Translations under genes and position numbers: made by a program
Shown here: one piece after another, positions 9,004 to 16,848 of the stretch
Numbering within the stretch: position 1 is the stretch's first letter
Layout: the number at the start of each line of letters is the position of its first letter
The notes under the pieces: generated by a model
What the model was told of the DNA's origin: nothing
The model's database searches: none
Seen by the model: the letters and a program-made list of their open reading frames with translations, nothing else
From: Actinobacteria bacterium UBA2279
GTDB lineage: Bacteria; Actinomycetota; Coriobacteriia; Anaerosomatales; Anaerosomataceae
Assembly (NCBI GenBank): GCA_002347365.1
Contig: DDWT01000008.1
Coordinates: forward strand, 26,088-90,087
DNA: 64,000 nucleotides
Reading direction: 5' to 3'

Positions 9004-9606
9004 TCAGCCGAGAATAGCTCCTATGCGCTCGGCCGACGCCTTCATGTCGTAGATCACAAGGCCGAGCTTGGCGTTCGGATCAGCCATGGCCGTCAGGACT
9101 GCGCGCCCTCCTGCAGCGACAAGCAAGACATAGCCGTTCTCCCCTTCGATGAAGACTTGCGAGAGGTGGCCACGCCCTAGTTCGGCTGCGGCTCTCTCGC
9201 CCAGACCGAGAATCGCCGCCGACATGGCGCCGACTCGATCCGGTTGCATGCCCTGGGGCAACGCTGAAGCCATGGTGAACCCGTCAAGGCTTACGAGTGC
9301 CGCAGCTTGGATATCAGGATCGTTGTGCATGAGCTCGTCCAACGCCTGCGTAAGGCGCTCCTCGCGCGAAACCTGACCGACCGAGGTCGCCGGGCGTACG
9401 GCTGCGACCGGTCCGGGCGCCACGGGATTCGGGGCCGCCAGAGGCGGCGTTGGCTGCGGCGCAGGTGCCGGGATCGGTTGAGGAGCAGGTTGTGGCACGG
9501 GGGCCGCAACCGGTACGACGACGGGGGCCGTCAGCAGCTCATCGTCCTCGAACGTCTCTTCCTCGGCATCGCTGATGAAGTAGTCACCGATTCCCTTGTC
9601 AACCAT
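9004..9606 (-). CDS. Roadblock/LC7 domain protein (MglB-like)
   Basis: 200 residues. An acidic N-terminus and a Pro/Ala/Gln-rich linker (about 28-80) lead to a Roadblock/LC7 domain (about 84-198; EERLTQALDEL, then AALVSLDGF, then a C-terminal amphipathic helix). Roadblock proteins are dimeric partners or GTPase-activating proteins for MglA-type small GTPases. The matching GTPase is two genes downstream. The ATG at 9606 has AGGTG seven bases upstream and is preferred to the TTG one codon earlier. It follows the second PilB-like gene. Confidence 0.9.
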   Translation of the reverse strand: MVDKGIGDYFISDAEEETFEDDELLTAPVVVPVAAPVPQPAPQPIPAPAPQPTPPLAAPNPVAPGPVAAVRPATSVGQVSREERLTQALDELMHNDPDIQAAALVSLDGFTMASALPQGMQPDRVGAMSAAILGLGERAAAELGRGHLSQVFIEGENGYVLLVAAGGRAVLTAMADPNAKLGLVIYDMKASAERIGAILG

Positions 9607-9738
9607 CAACCGTCACCTCGTTTGCGATACCGACAGAACGCCGATCAGACAGCAGGCACGCCAACAAAGGCCCTGCCGGGCGGCGTTTCCAGTTTCGCAC
9701 GTCGGCGAACGTCACACAACAGCAGGTAGAGGGCCATA

Positions 9739-11412
9739 TCAGACGACGACGCGCATGATCTCCTCGATGGATGTCGTTCCCTGGAGGACTTTGGCGAAGC
9801 CGTCCTCCTTAAGCGTCCTCATGCCTTCGCTGACGGCGATGCGCTTGAGCACATCACCCGATGCGTGGTTCACTGCTGCACGCTCAACCTCTTCGGTCAC
9901 CGTCATGACCTCGTGAACTCCCATTCGTCCCTTGTAGCCGATGCCCGAGCACCGCTTGCACCCTACTGGACGATAGAGCGTCGGAGGATTGCCTGGCTCG
10001 AACGGGAAGCCGACCCGGGTGAGCGCTGCCTCGTCGGGCGTATACGCCTCTTTGCACTCCGAGCACAGACGACGCGCCAGGCGTTGTGCGAGAACGCAGT
10101 TGATCGCCGAGGCCGAGAGGAACGGCTCGATGCCCATCTCGGTCAGACGTGTGATCGCGGACGGCGCATCGTTGGTGTGAAGCGTCGAAAGCACCAGGTG
10201 ACCAGTGAGTGCCGCTTCGATGGCGATCGTGCCGGTCTCCTTGTCACGAATCTCGCCGATCATCACCACATCGGGGTCCTGGCGAAGGATCGAACGGAGC
10301 GCTGCGGCAAATGTCAGCCCGGCCTTCTCGTGCACCTGCACCTGCGACAAACCCTCCAGCCGATACTCGACAGGATCCTCAACGGTGATGAGATTGACTG
10401 TCGGCTTCGTGGTGCGGTTGATGGCGGCGTACAGCGTCGTGGACTTGCCAGAGCCGGTCGGCCCCGTGACAAGGATCGCTCCGTACGGCTTCTCCAGCGC
10501 GTCCAGCAGTCGCGTGAGAGGATTCTCGAGAAAGCCGAGGTCCTCGAGCGACATCATGATCGAATCACGGCGAAGAAGTCGCATGACGGTCATCTCGCCC
10601 TGCACGGTAGGCAGCACCGCCACGCGAAAGTCCACCGCTTTGCCATCGAGCACCACGCCGAATCGACCGTCCTGGGGAACGCGCTTCTCCGCGATGTCCA
10701 TGCCAGAGGCGATTTTGATACGACTGATCAACTGACGGTGCAGTTTCTTGGGACTCCGGACTACCTCCTGGCACACACCGTCGATGCGGTATCGAACACG
10801 CAGATCGTTCTCGAGTGGCTCCACGTAGATATCGCCTGCACCCTGGCGAATCGCCTCCGTGATCACCAGGTTCATCAGCTTGGCGACCGGCGCTTCCTCA
10901 TCGCTTGCCGCTTCGGCTTCCTCGGCCTCTTCGGCGACGGTCGAGTCCTCAAGGTCGCCGACCATCTCGCTCACGTTCGCATTCATCGTCGCGAACTTGT
11001 CGAGCGCTGCAACGAGATCGCTGTCCGTGGCGACGACCGGTCTGATCTCGTACCCTGTCACGATGCGCAGATCGTCGATGGCGAAGATGTTCGCCGGATC
11101 GGCCATGGCAACGACTAGCTCGTCATCCTGGATCTTGATCGGGAGCACCTGGTGGCGACGCGCCAGGTCGATTGCGAGGAGTGTCGCCGCCGCAGGGTCG
11201 ATGTCATACCCGCCGAGGTCTACGAATGGGAGCCCCATGTTCTCGGCCACCGCCTGGGCGATCTTCTGCTCGCTGGCGACGCCCTGCTCGACGAGCACCA
11301 TCGTCAGCGAACGATCGTCTGCCTCGGCCAATGCCGATACCATCTGCTCCTCTGTGATCACCCCGGCCTGCACGAGCACCTTGCCGAGGCGCTTGCCCGA
11401 CGCCGCGGTCAC
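9739..11412 (-). CDS. Second PilB/GspE-family ATPase
   Basis: 557 residues with the same architecture as the gene at 4028-5698: an MshEN-type N-terminal domain, a variable acidic linker (AEEAEEAEAASDEE), then the ATPase core. The core shows Walker A GPTGSGKST, an LRQDPD box, Walker B VMIGEIRD, the His box LSTLHTND and the zinc CSEC ... CKRC pairs. It keeps more canonical motor motifs than the other copy, so both look active. The GTG start overlaps the aroE stop (GTGA). Being first in the pilus block, it could be the main extension motor or serve a different set of pilins. Confidence 0.92.
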   Translation of the reverse strand: MTAASGKRLGKVLVQAGVITEEQMVSALAEADDRSLTMVLVEQGVASEQKIAQAVAENMGLPFVDLGGYDIDPAAATLLAIDLARRHQVLPIKIQDDELVVAMADPANIFAIDDLRIVTGYEIRPVVATDSDLVAALDKFATMNANVSEMVGDLEDSTVAEEAEEAEAASDEEAPVAKLMNLVITEAIRQGAGDIYVEPLENDLRVRYRIDGVCQEVVRSPKKLHRQLISRIKIASGMDIAEKRVPQDGRFGVVLDGKAVDFRVAVLPTVQGEMTVMRLLRRDSIMMSLEDLGFLENPLTRLLDALEKPYGAILVTGPTGSGKSTTLYAAINRTTKPTVNLITVEDPVEYRLEGLSQVQVHEKAGLTFAAALRSILRQDPDVVMIGEIRDKETGTIAIEAALTGHLVLSTLHTNDAPSAITRLTEMGIEPFLSASAINCVLAQRLARRLCSECKEAYTPDEAALTRVGFPFEPGNPPTLYRPVGCKRCSGIGYKGRMGVHEVMTVTEEVERAAVNHASGDVLKRIAVSEGMRTLKEDGFAKVLQGTTSIEEIMRVVV

Positions 11413-12305
11413 GTGCAGTCACCCCCATGGCCACGGATGACCTGAAGTGCTTCCTCTGCAGCTGTGCGCATCACGTCTCTCGGAGCGCGAACCTGCGCAG
11501 ATTCCATCCATATGTCGATAGCCAGGGCCCCCTGGGCCACCAGCATGCCGAGTCCACCCATGGTCTTCGCCCCCACCCTGGCTGCTCCGGCCAGCAACGC
11601 GGTCTCGGCGCAAGCATAGGTCATGTCGCACACGACCTGGTTGCCCGAGAGCCATTCGACCGGGAAGGGGCTGTCATCATCGGGCTTCATGCCGAGAGAG
11701 GTCGCGTTGACGATGAGGTCCGCGTTGCGGATCGTCTCCTCAGCGCCCGCGCCCAGCCGCAGAGACTGCACCTGGACTCCGCGCAGGTAGTTGTCCATGC
11801 GCGCGAGCATCCTCTCCGCCTTCTCGGCGTCCCGACCTGCGATCGTCAGGTGTGCCGCTTTGCCCAGCACGAAACCGACCATGGCGGCACCTGCCGCGCC
11901 TCCTGTCCCGACGATGACTATTCTGCGCCCCTCCGGCGAGAAGCCGACCTCTTCTGCGAGCGACTCCAACAGGCCGCGCCCATCGGTGTTGTATCCGATG
12001 AGCCTTCCATCGACGCAGTGCACCGTATTAACCGCGCCGGCCATCTGCGCGAACATCGCCACCTCATCACACAGTTCGAGCATGGCCTGCTTGTAGGGCA
12101 TAGTCACGTTGAACCCAACGAACGGGAGGACTCTGGCGGCGCTGACGACCCGCATGAGCGCGCCCTGATCGGGCACAGGAAGCGGCAGGTACACCCAGTC
12201 CAGTTCGAGGCTCTCATAGGCAGCGTTGTGCATCGCGGGCGACAGGGAATGCTCGACCGGCCATCCGATCACCCCAGCGGTCTTGGTCCGTCCGTCTATT
12301 CGCAC
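11409..12305 (-). CDS. aroE: Shikimate dehydrogenase
   Basis: NADP-dependent reduction of 3-dehydroshikimate in the chorismate pathway. The 298-residue protein has the substrate motif WPVEHSLSPAMHN at the N-terminus, catalytic Lys in NVTMPYKQAML, and the Rossmann GTGGAAGA loop near the middle. The C-terminus ends in the family's GLGMLVAQGA segment. The GTG start overlaps the yqeG stop by about 10 bp. The aroE position between mltG and pilus genes matches the conserved actinobacterial order. Confidence 0.95.
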   Translation of the reverse strand: MRIDGRTKTAGVIGWPVEHSLSPAMHNAAYESLELDWVYLPLPVPDQGALMRVVSAARVLPFVGFNVTMPYKQAMLELCDEVAMFAQMAGAVNTVHCVDGRLIGYNTDGRGLLESLAEEVGFSPEGRRIVIVGTGGAAGAAMVGFVLGKAAHLTIAGRDAEKAERMLARMDNYLRGVQVQSLRLGAGAEETIRNADLIVNATSLGMKPDDDSPFPVEWLSGNQVVCDMTYACAETALLAGAARVGAKTMGGLGMLVAQGALAIDIWMESAQVRAPRDVMRTAAEEALQVIRGHGGDCT

Positions 12306-12820
12306 GTTGCGTCCTTCGATTGCCGGGCGGCTCTCGTTGCCCTATCTTCCTTCATTATCCTCGCCTCGAGCCTTCGCAGCAAAAGGGTGTGTATAAGATC
12401 GGCGTGCGAGAGCGGATCGACCATGATCGTCAGCGTCCCGAGCAGATTCCCGCCGATGACGTCGGTGAATAGCTGGTCACCGATCACCGCACACTGCGAC
12501 CGCCGCAAGCCAAGCATGCGCATGGCCTTGATGAACGCGAACGGGAGCGGCTTGATGGCCTTCGCAACCAGCGGCAATCCGAGCTCTCCGGCAACCTCCT
12601 GCACCCGATGATGCCAGTTGTTCGAGACCAGGCACACTCGGAAACGCGCGCTGACCGACGTGATCCATGCCTCCACCGCGGGAGGGATCACACTCGTGTC
12701 GCGGGGAAGCAACGTGTTGTCCAGGTCGACCAGAAGGCCACGGATACCGGCAGACTCGAGCGCGTCGAGATCGATGTCTGTCACGCTCGCAAGTCGCTGT
12801 GACGGTCTGAAGAGCGCCAT
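12296..12820 (-). CDS. YqeG family HAD-IIIA phosphatase
   Basis: 174 residues of the HAD superfamily. Motif I is LVDLDNTLLPRD (nucleophile Asp and acid/base Asp), motif II is CLVSNN, and motif III/IV is AVIGDQLFTDVIGGN. YqeG-type proteins act on phosphorylated glycerol-type or related substrates, and the substrate here is not known. It starts with ATG 11 bp after the preceding gene and overlaps aroE. Confidence 0.9.
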   Translation of the reverse strand: MALFRPSQRLASVTDIDLDALESAGIRGLLVDLDNTLLPRDTSVIPPAVEAWITSVSARFRVCLVSNNWHHRVQEVAGELGLPLVAKAIKPLPFAFIKAMRMLGLRRSQCAVIGDQLFTDVIGGNLLGTLTIMVDPLSHADLIHTLLLRRLEARIMKEDRATRAARQSKDATCE

Positions 12821-12831
12821 CTGATCCTTTC

Positions 12832-13530
12832 CTAGTGGTCCGGCTCGCCGTCGCCATCGTGATCATGAGAGCCGGGGGGAAGAGCGTCCCCGAGTTCGGC
12901 ATCGAGCCGTGCAATCTCACGTTCGACTATAGAGACACGCTCATCATCGCCGTAGAGTCGCATGATCGAGCCGATGACCGCATAGGAATCGTGTTCTTCA
13001 AAACCGTCTCGCCACACCATGTCCGGTCCCATGGCGATCACTGCCTGCTCGTAGGCGCCAGACAAGTCCTTTCCCCACAGCTGAAGCATCTGGGCGTAGT
13101 TCGTTCGCAGCAGACCTGATGTCGGGTTGGCTACTGCACCATCGCGGGCGAGCTGTATGCCTTCGTCCACATGACCGTTGGACGCGATGATCCAGCACCC
13201 CACGTAGTAGGCGTCGACCAACTTGGGGTCCAGGGTAACGACGGCATTGATCGTCGGAACCATGTACGTCATCTTCCTGATCGAGGACCCCCCGTAGTAC
13301 GTGTGCATGATCGGTTCAAGCCGATTCCACAACACTGCAGCTCCGTATGTCCTGAACCCGCTCAGGTAGGCGAAGCTGGCTCGACCCACGGCATCGGCTG
13401 TGGACGTGCCTCCCGCCAGCGGTTCCGCGTTGTCTGCAAGCGCCTGTCCGCCGAAGATGAGCGTCAGGAACAACGCCGTCAGAACCACCACCCGACGGGC
13501 GGGCAGATCTGAACCGCGACGCGAGTTCAT
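12832..13530 (-). CDS. Exported TPR-like protein of the ABC exporter operon, unknown
   Basis: 232 residues with an N-terminal signal or anchor (about 12-33, ending near GGQALADN). A helical region with TPR-like periodicity follows (LVDAYYVGCWIIASNGH, then GAVANPTSGLLRTNYAQ). The C-terminus is a short His/Asp-rich tail (HDHDGDGEPDH) that could bind a divalent metal. The ATG at 13530 overlaps the permease stop by one base; a GTG one codon earlier is possible. Likely an extracytoplasmic partner of the ABC system at 13530-15205. No family recognised. Confidence 0.8.
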   Translation of the reverse strand: MNSRRGSDLPARRVVVLTALFLTLIFGGQALADNAEPLAGGTSTADAVGRASFAYLSGFRTYGAAVLWNRLEPIMHTYYGGSSIRKMTYMVPTINAVVTLDPKLVDAYYVGCWIIASNGHVDEGIQLARDGAVANPTSGLLRTNYAQMLQLWGKDLSGAYEQAVIAMGPDMVWRDGFEEHDSYAVIGSIMRLYGDDERVSIVEREIARLDAELGDALPPGSHDHDGDGEPDH

Positions 13531-14264
13531 CACAGGTCCCTTCGGCCGAGCAGAATGACCGCTATCAGCAGCGCGAGACCGACGAAACCGACAAACACTG
13601 TCAGCATGCTGACAACAGCCAGCGCGGAGACACCGCTCCCATATGCGACGGGCAGCATGATGTTGAACGCATCAAGCGACGGGGCGAAGTAGCCGATATC
13701 GGCCGCACCCAGCCCACCAAGTAGTGTCGACCGGGAATGGCCCACGAACAGGATGGCAAGCGTGGCCACCACGACTACAACGGGACCCATCAGTGTCGAT
13801 ACCGCCACGGCGAGCGCGATGATCACGCCCATCTCAAGCAGTATCGATAACGCACCGAGCCACAGCACCCACATAGGATCACCGTACGTGAGCACTGCAA
13901 TGATCTGAATGACGATGGTGAATGCGGCGATCACACCAGCCATCACTGCGGTGAGACCCGCCCAAGTACCCACGACGTACTCCCGACGAGATACCTGCTT
14001 CGCCAGAATCGAGTAGACCGTACGGCGCTCGAACTCCGTGGGCAAACGGTTAGCAGCCAGGGCCAGCGCCATGACGATCGCGGTGACGTACATGAGCGCA
14101 AGGGTCATCTCTCGGAAGACAGCTGCCTCGATGCCCATCCCGTAGTCCGGGAGAGATGGTATAGCAGCTGCCAGGACGCCCGCGAAGAACACGACGACGT
14201 ACGGCACACGACGGCGAATGCTGTCGGTCACCACGGCACGCGCGATCGCCCCCATGCGCTTCAT
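13530..14264 (-). CDS. ABC transporter permease (ABC-2 type)
   Basis: 244 residues with six predicted membrane segments (about 20-37, 52-72, 98-122, 130-160, 165-185 and 220-240), typical of short ABC-2 exporter permeases. It overlaps the ATPase gene by 4 bp and is followed by the TPR-like exported protein. The substrate is not evident; such two-gene systems often export small molecules, lipids or peptides. Confidence 0.88.
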   Translation of the reverse strand: MKRMGAIARAVVTDSIRRRVPYVVVFFAGVLAAAIPSLPDYGMGIEAAVFREMTLALMYVTAIVMALALAANRLPTEFERRTVYSILAKQVSRREYVVGTWAGLTAVMAGVIAAFTIVIQIIAVLTYGDPMWVLWLGALSILLEMGVIIALAVAVSTLMGPVVVVVATLAILFVGHSRSTLLGGLGAADIGYFAPSLDAFNIMLPVAYGSGVSALAVVSMLTVFVGFVGLALLIAVILLGRRDL

Positions 14265-15205
14265 GACGCCATCCCCTCGGCCGTCACGGCAATGAGTCGC
14301 GCGAAGTAGTCTTCGAGGGACTCCCGCTTCGGCGTGACTGAGACGACGGTCCCGCCAGCATCGTCGACGGCATCAACGACATCCCTCAGCGATTCATCTT
14401 TGACCGAGAAGACCCATACGCTTCCGGAAACCGCTACATCGGTCGCCATGTCGGCTACACCTGCCGGGAGATCAGTGAGCCCGCGCACACGAACCGAGGT
14501 CTGTCCGTTCACGCTAAGAAGCTCGTCGATGTGCCCCTCTGCCGCAACCTTCCCCGCGTTCAGGATGGTCACCCGATCGCACACCGCCTCGACCTCGGAG
14601 AGCTGGTGCGAAGATAGCAGCACGGTCGTCCCTTGCGAGCGCAGCTCGAGCATGAGACTCCGCACATCGCGCTGCCCGACCGGGTCGAGTCCGGACGCGG
14701 GCTCATCAAGCACGACGACTTCAGGCCTACCGATGAGGGCCTGGGCGATCCCCAGCCGCTGCAGCATCCCGCGAGAGAACTTCGAGAGCTCGGTGCGCTC
14801 CTCCCCGTGCAGTCCGACCTTCTCCAGGAGCTCCATGCTCCTGGCGTCGATCTCACCTTTGGGCACACCAGTAAGCCGGCCATAGAAGCGAAGCGCCTGC
14901 ATCGCAGTCAGGTGTTGCGGGAAGTAGGGCTGTTCAGGCAAGAAGCCCAGGGCTCGTCTGCCTTTGGGCCCGGTAGAGTCCTCCCCTAGCACCGAGAAGG
15001 AACCTGCGGTCGGCCTCACCAGGCCGATCAGCATCTTGAGAGTCGTGGTCTTGCCGGCCCCGTTGGGACCCAGAAGACCGTGTATCGTCCCGCTCTCAAC
15101 AGAGAACGAGACTCCGTCTACCGCTGCTCGTGGAGCCGCCCTGCCGACCCGCCGGTATGTCTTGCGGGCACCTACTACAAGAATCGCCGCATCATCGGAG
15201 CTCAT
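14261..15205 (-). CDS. ABC transporter ATP-binding protein
   Basis: 314 residues. Walker A is GPNGAGKTT, the signature region reads LSKFSRGMLQRLGIAQAL, Walker B is VVLDEPASGLDP, and the switch His is LLSSHQLSE. A C-terminal extension of about 80 residues is typical of ABC-2 type exporters. ATG start at 15205, four bases after the mltG stop. It powers the permease next to it. Confidence 0.93.
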   Translation of the reverse strand: MSSDDAAILVVGARKTYRRVGRAAPRAAVDGVSFSVESGTIHGLLGPNGAGKTTTLKMLIGLVRPTAGSFSVLGEDSTGPKGRRALGFLPEQPYFPQHLTAMQALRFYGRLTGVPKGEIDARSMELLEKVGLHGEERTELSKFSRGMLQRLGIAQALIGRPEVVVLDEPASGLDPVGQRDVRSLMLELRSQGTTVLLSSHQLSEVEAVCDRVTILNAGKVAAEGHIDELLSVNGQTSVRVRGLTDLPAGVADMATDVAVSGSVWVFSVKDESLRDVVDAVDDAGGTVVSVTPKRESLEDYFARLIAVTAEGMAS

Positions 15206-15209
15206 AATG

Positions 15210-16406
15210 CTAGGGGGTCACCTCTCTCGACTTCTCCTTTGCGTTCAAGAAGTCCTGGTAGTTCGTCGCGAACGTGTGCGAGCCATCTTCGCTCGTCAAC
15301 ACGTAGTATATGTACTCCGTTTGAGCCGGCAGCGCCGCGGCCTGAAGCGACGCGAGTCCCGGGCTTGCGATCGGACCCGGCGGCAGCCCGCCGTACTTGT
15401 AGGTGTTGTACGGGCTGTCGATCTCAAGATCCTTGTTCAGCAACCGTGGCCTGTTCGCCTGTAGTACGTACTCGATGGTCGCATCGATCTCGAGCCTCAT
15501 GCCCTTCGCGATACGGTTGTAGATCACCGAGGATACCAGCGGGCGTTCCTCGGCGACCTTCGCCTCACGCTCAACCATAGACGCGATCGTCACCACCTCA
15601 TGCAGGGTCAGTCCTGCGGCGGTAGCCTGAGACAGATCGACGTCCCGCATCTCCGTATCGAACTGGTCCAGCATAAGCTCGATGACGTCGGAGGCGCCGC
15701 TGCCCTCAACGATCCGATACGTCTTCGGGAAGAGATAGCCCTCAAGTGAGCCCGTCTCTACGTCTGCGAGATACGGATGCTGTGCCGAGAAGGACTGCGC
15801 CTGGCCCTTGGCAAGTTCGAGGAACTCGCTCGCAGATATGCCAACGACATCTTCGTAGCGTGCAGCGATCTGTTCGAGACGGTACCCCTCCGGAATCGTC
15901 ACTGTGACATAGGCGACCGGTGGCCCCGCCAGTAGCCTCTCCACGACTGCTTCGTAGGGCATCCCTGTAGCCAGATCGTAAACCCCCGAACGCAACTTGC
16001 CATCGATCTCTCCGGTACGAGCACGAAGCCGGAACATCGCGGCATTGTCGATGACACCCTTCGCGGCGAGGATCTCGGCGATCTCACGAGTGCCCGACCC
16101 CTCGGGAATCTCCACTTGCACGGGCAATCCGGCCTCGGTCACGACCTGGGGCTTCATGAGCAACTGCCAGGCTCCATATGCTGGAATCGCAATCGCCAGG
16201 AGGATGCCGACCAGCACCACGACCGCGATGAGAGTCTTGCGGCGCGACCGCTCGTCAACGCTGCGCACCCTGCGCGAAGAAGACCTGCTGCTCTTGGAAT
16301 CTCGCACGCGAGTCAGCTCAGTCTGCCCGGGCTGCGGTGAACGCGCTCTGCGACCTGAGGTGCGTCGCTCACTCCGACGAGGACGGGAGCGGGGGGCCTC
16401 ACTCAT
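15210..16406 (-). CDS. mltG: Endolytic peptidoglycan transglycosylase MltG
   Basis: Cuts nascent glycan strands in the outer leaflet and sets chain length. The 398-residue protein has a basic, Ser/Arg-rich cytoplasmic N-terminus (about 1-55), one membrane segment (about 58-78), a LysM-like part (VQVEIPEGSGTREIA), and the YceG domain. That domain carries the catalytic Glu in ASMVEREAKV and the conserved VIYNRI. ATG at 16406 is preceded by GGAGG. It overlaps the end of ruvX by 8 bp. Confidence 0.94.
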   Translation of the reverse strand: MSEAPRSRPRRSERRTSGRRARSPQPGQTELTRVRDSKSSRSSSRRVRSVDERSRRKTLIAVVVLVGILLAIAIPAYGAWQLLMKPQVVTEAGLPVQVEIPEGSGTREIAEILAAKGVIDNAAMFRLRARTGEIDGKLRSGVYDLATGMPYEAVVERLLAGPPVAYVTVTIPEGYRLEQIAARYEDVVGISASEFLELAKGQAQSFSAQHPYLADVETGSLEGYLFPKTYRIVEGSGASDVIELMLDQFDTEMRDVDLSQATAAGLTLHEVVTIASMVEREAKVAEERPLVSSVIYNRIAKGMRLEIDATIEYVLQANRPRLLNKDLEIDSPYNTYKYGGLPPGPIASPGLASLQAAALPAQTEYIYYVLTSEDGSHTFATNYQDFLNAKEKSREVTP

Positions 16407-16848
16407 CCGAATCTCCCTCCAAGACGCGCATCGCATGCGCATCCAGATACGACTGGAGCACCAGTGCCGCAGCAAGCTTGTCGAGCGTGCCGCGTTTCTT
16501 CCGGTCCGTAACGCCTGATTCACTCATGACCCGTCGTGCCTCTGCCGAGGATAGACGTTCATCCCAGTACTCTACGTCAACACCCGCGATCTCAGCATAC
16601 CGCTCAGCCGTCTCCCGCACGCAACGAGCCTGCGGCCCCTCATCCCCCGAAAGCGTCAAGGGCAGGCCCACGACGATCATCCCGGGTTCGTAGTCCTCGA
16701 CAAGTCTCAGGAGCGGGCGAGCGTCTTTCGACAGCGCACGAGCATCGAGGACGTCCACGGGTGTGGCCACACGACCGTCGGGATCGGATACCGCCACCCC
16801 GACACGAGCCTCGCCTATGTCCAATCCGAGATAGCGCACCACGATCAC
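16399..16848 (-). CDS. ruvX: RuvX/YqgF family Holliday junction resolvase-like nuclease
   Basis: 149 residues of the RNase H-like YqgF fold. Motifs seen are GLDIGEARVGVAVSD, VVGLPLTLSG and WDERLSSAEA, with a C-terminal DKLAAALVLQSYLD. Family members are linked to pre-16S rRNA processing and Holliday junction handling. The GTG start at 16848 overlaps the alaS stop (GTGA). Two later in-frame GTG codons (16842 and 16839) cannot be excluded as the start. Confidence 0.93.
   Translation of the reverse strand: MIVVRYLGLDIGEARVGVAVSDPDGRVATPVDVLDARALSKDARPLLRLVEDYEPGMIVVGLPLTLSGDEGPQARCVRETAERYAEIAGVDVEYWDERLSSAEARRVMSESGVTDRKKRGTLDKLAAALVLQSYLDAHAMRVLEGDSDE

Noticed and set aside
9865..11118. 417-codon plus-strand frame
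   Set aside because: Antisense shadow of the second PilB-like gene, low-quality composition and no start signal.
4028..11412. Two PilB genes as an assembly duplication
   Set aside because: The two proteins differ throughout and have different linkers and neighbours, so they are true paralogues.
11427..12611. 394-codon plus-strand frame
   Set aside because: Antisense across aroE and yqeG, both of which have clear catalytic motifs.
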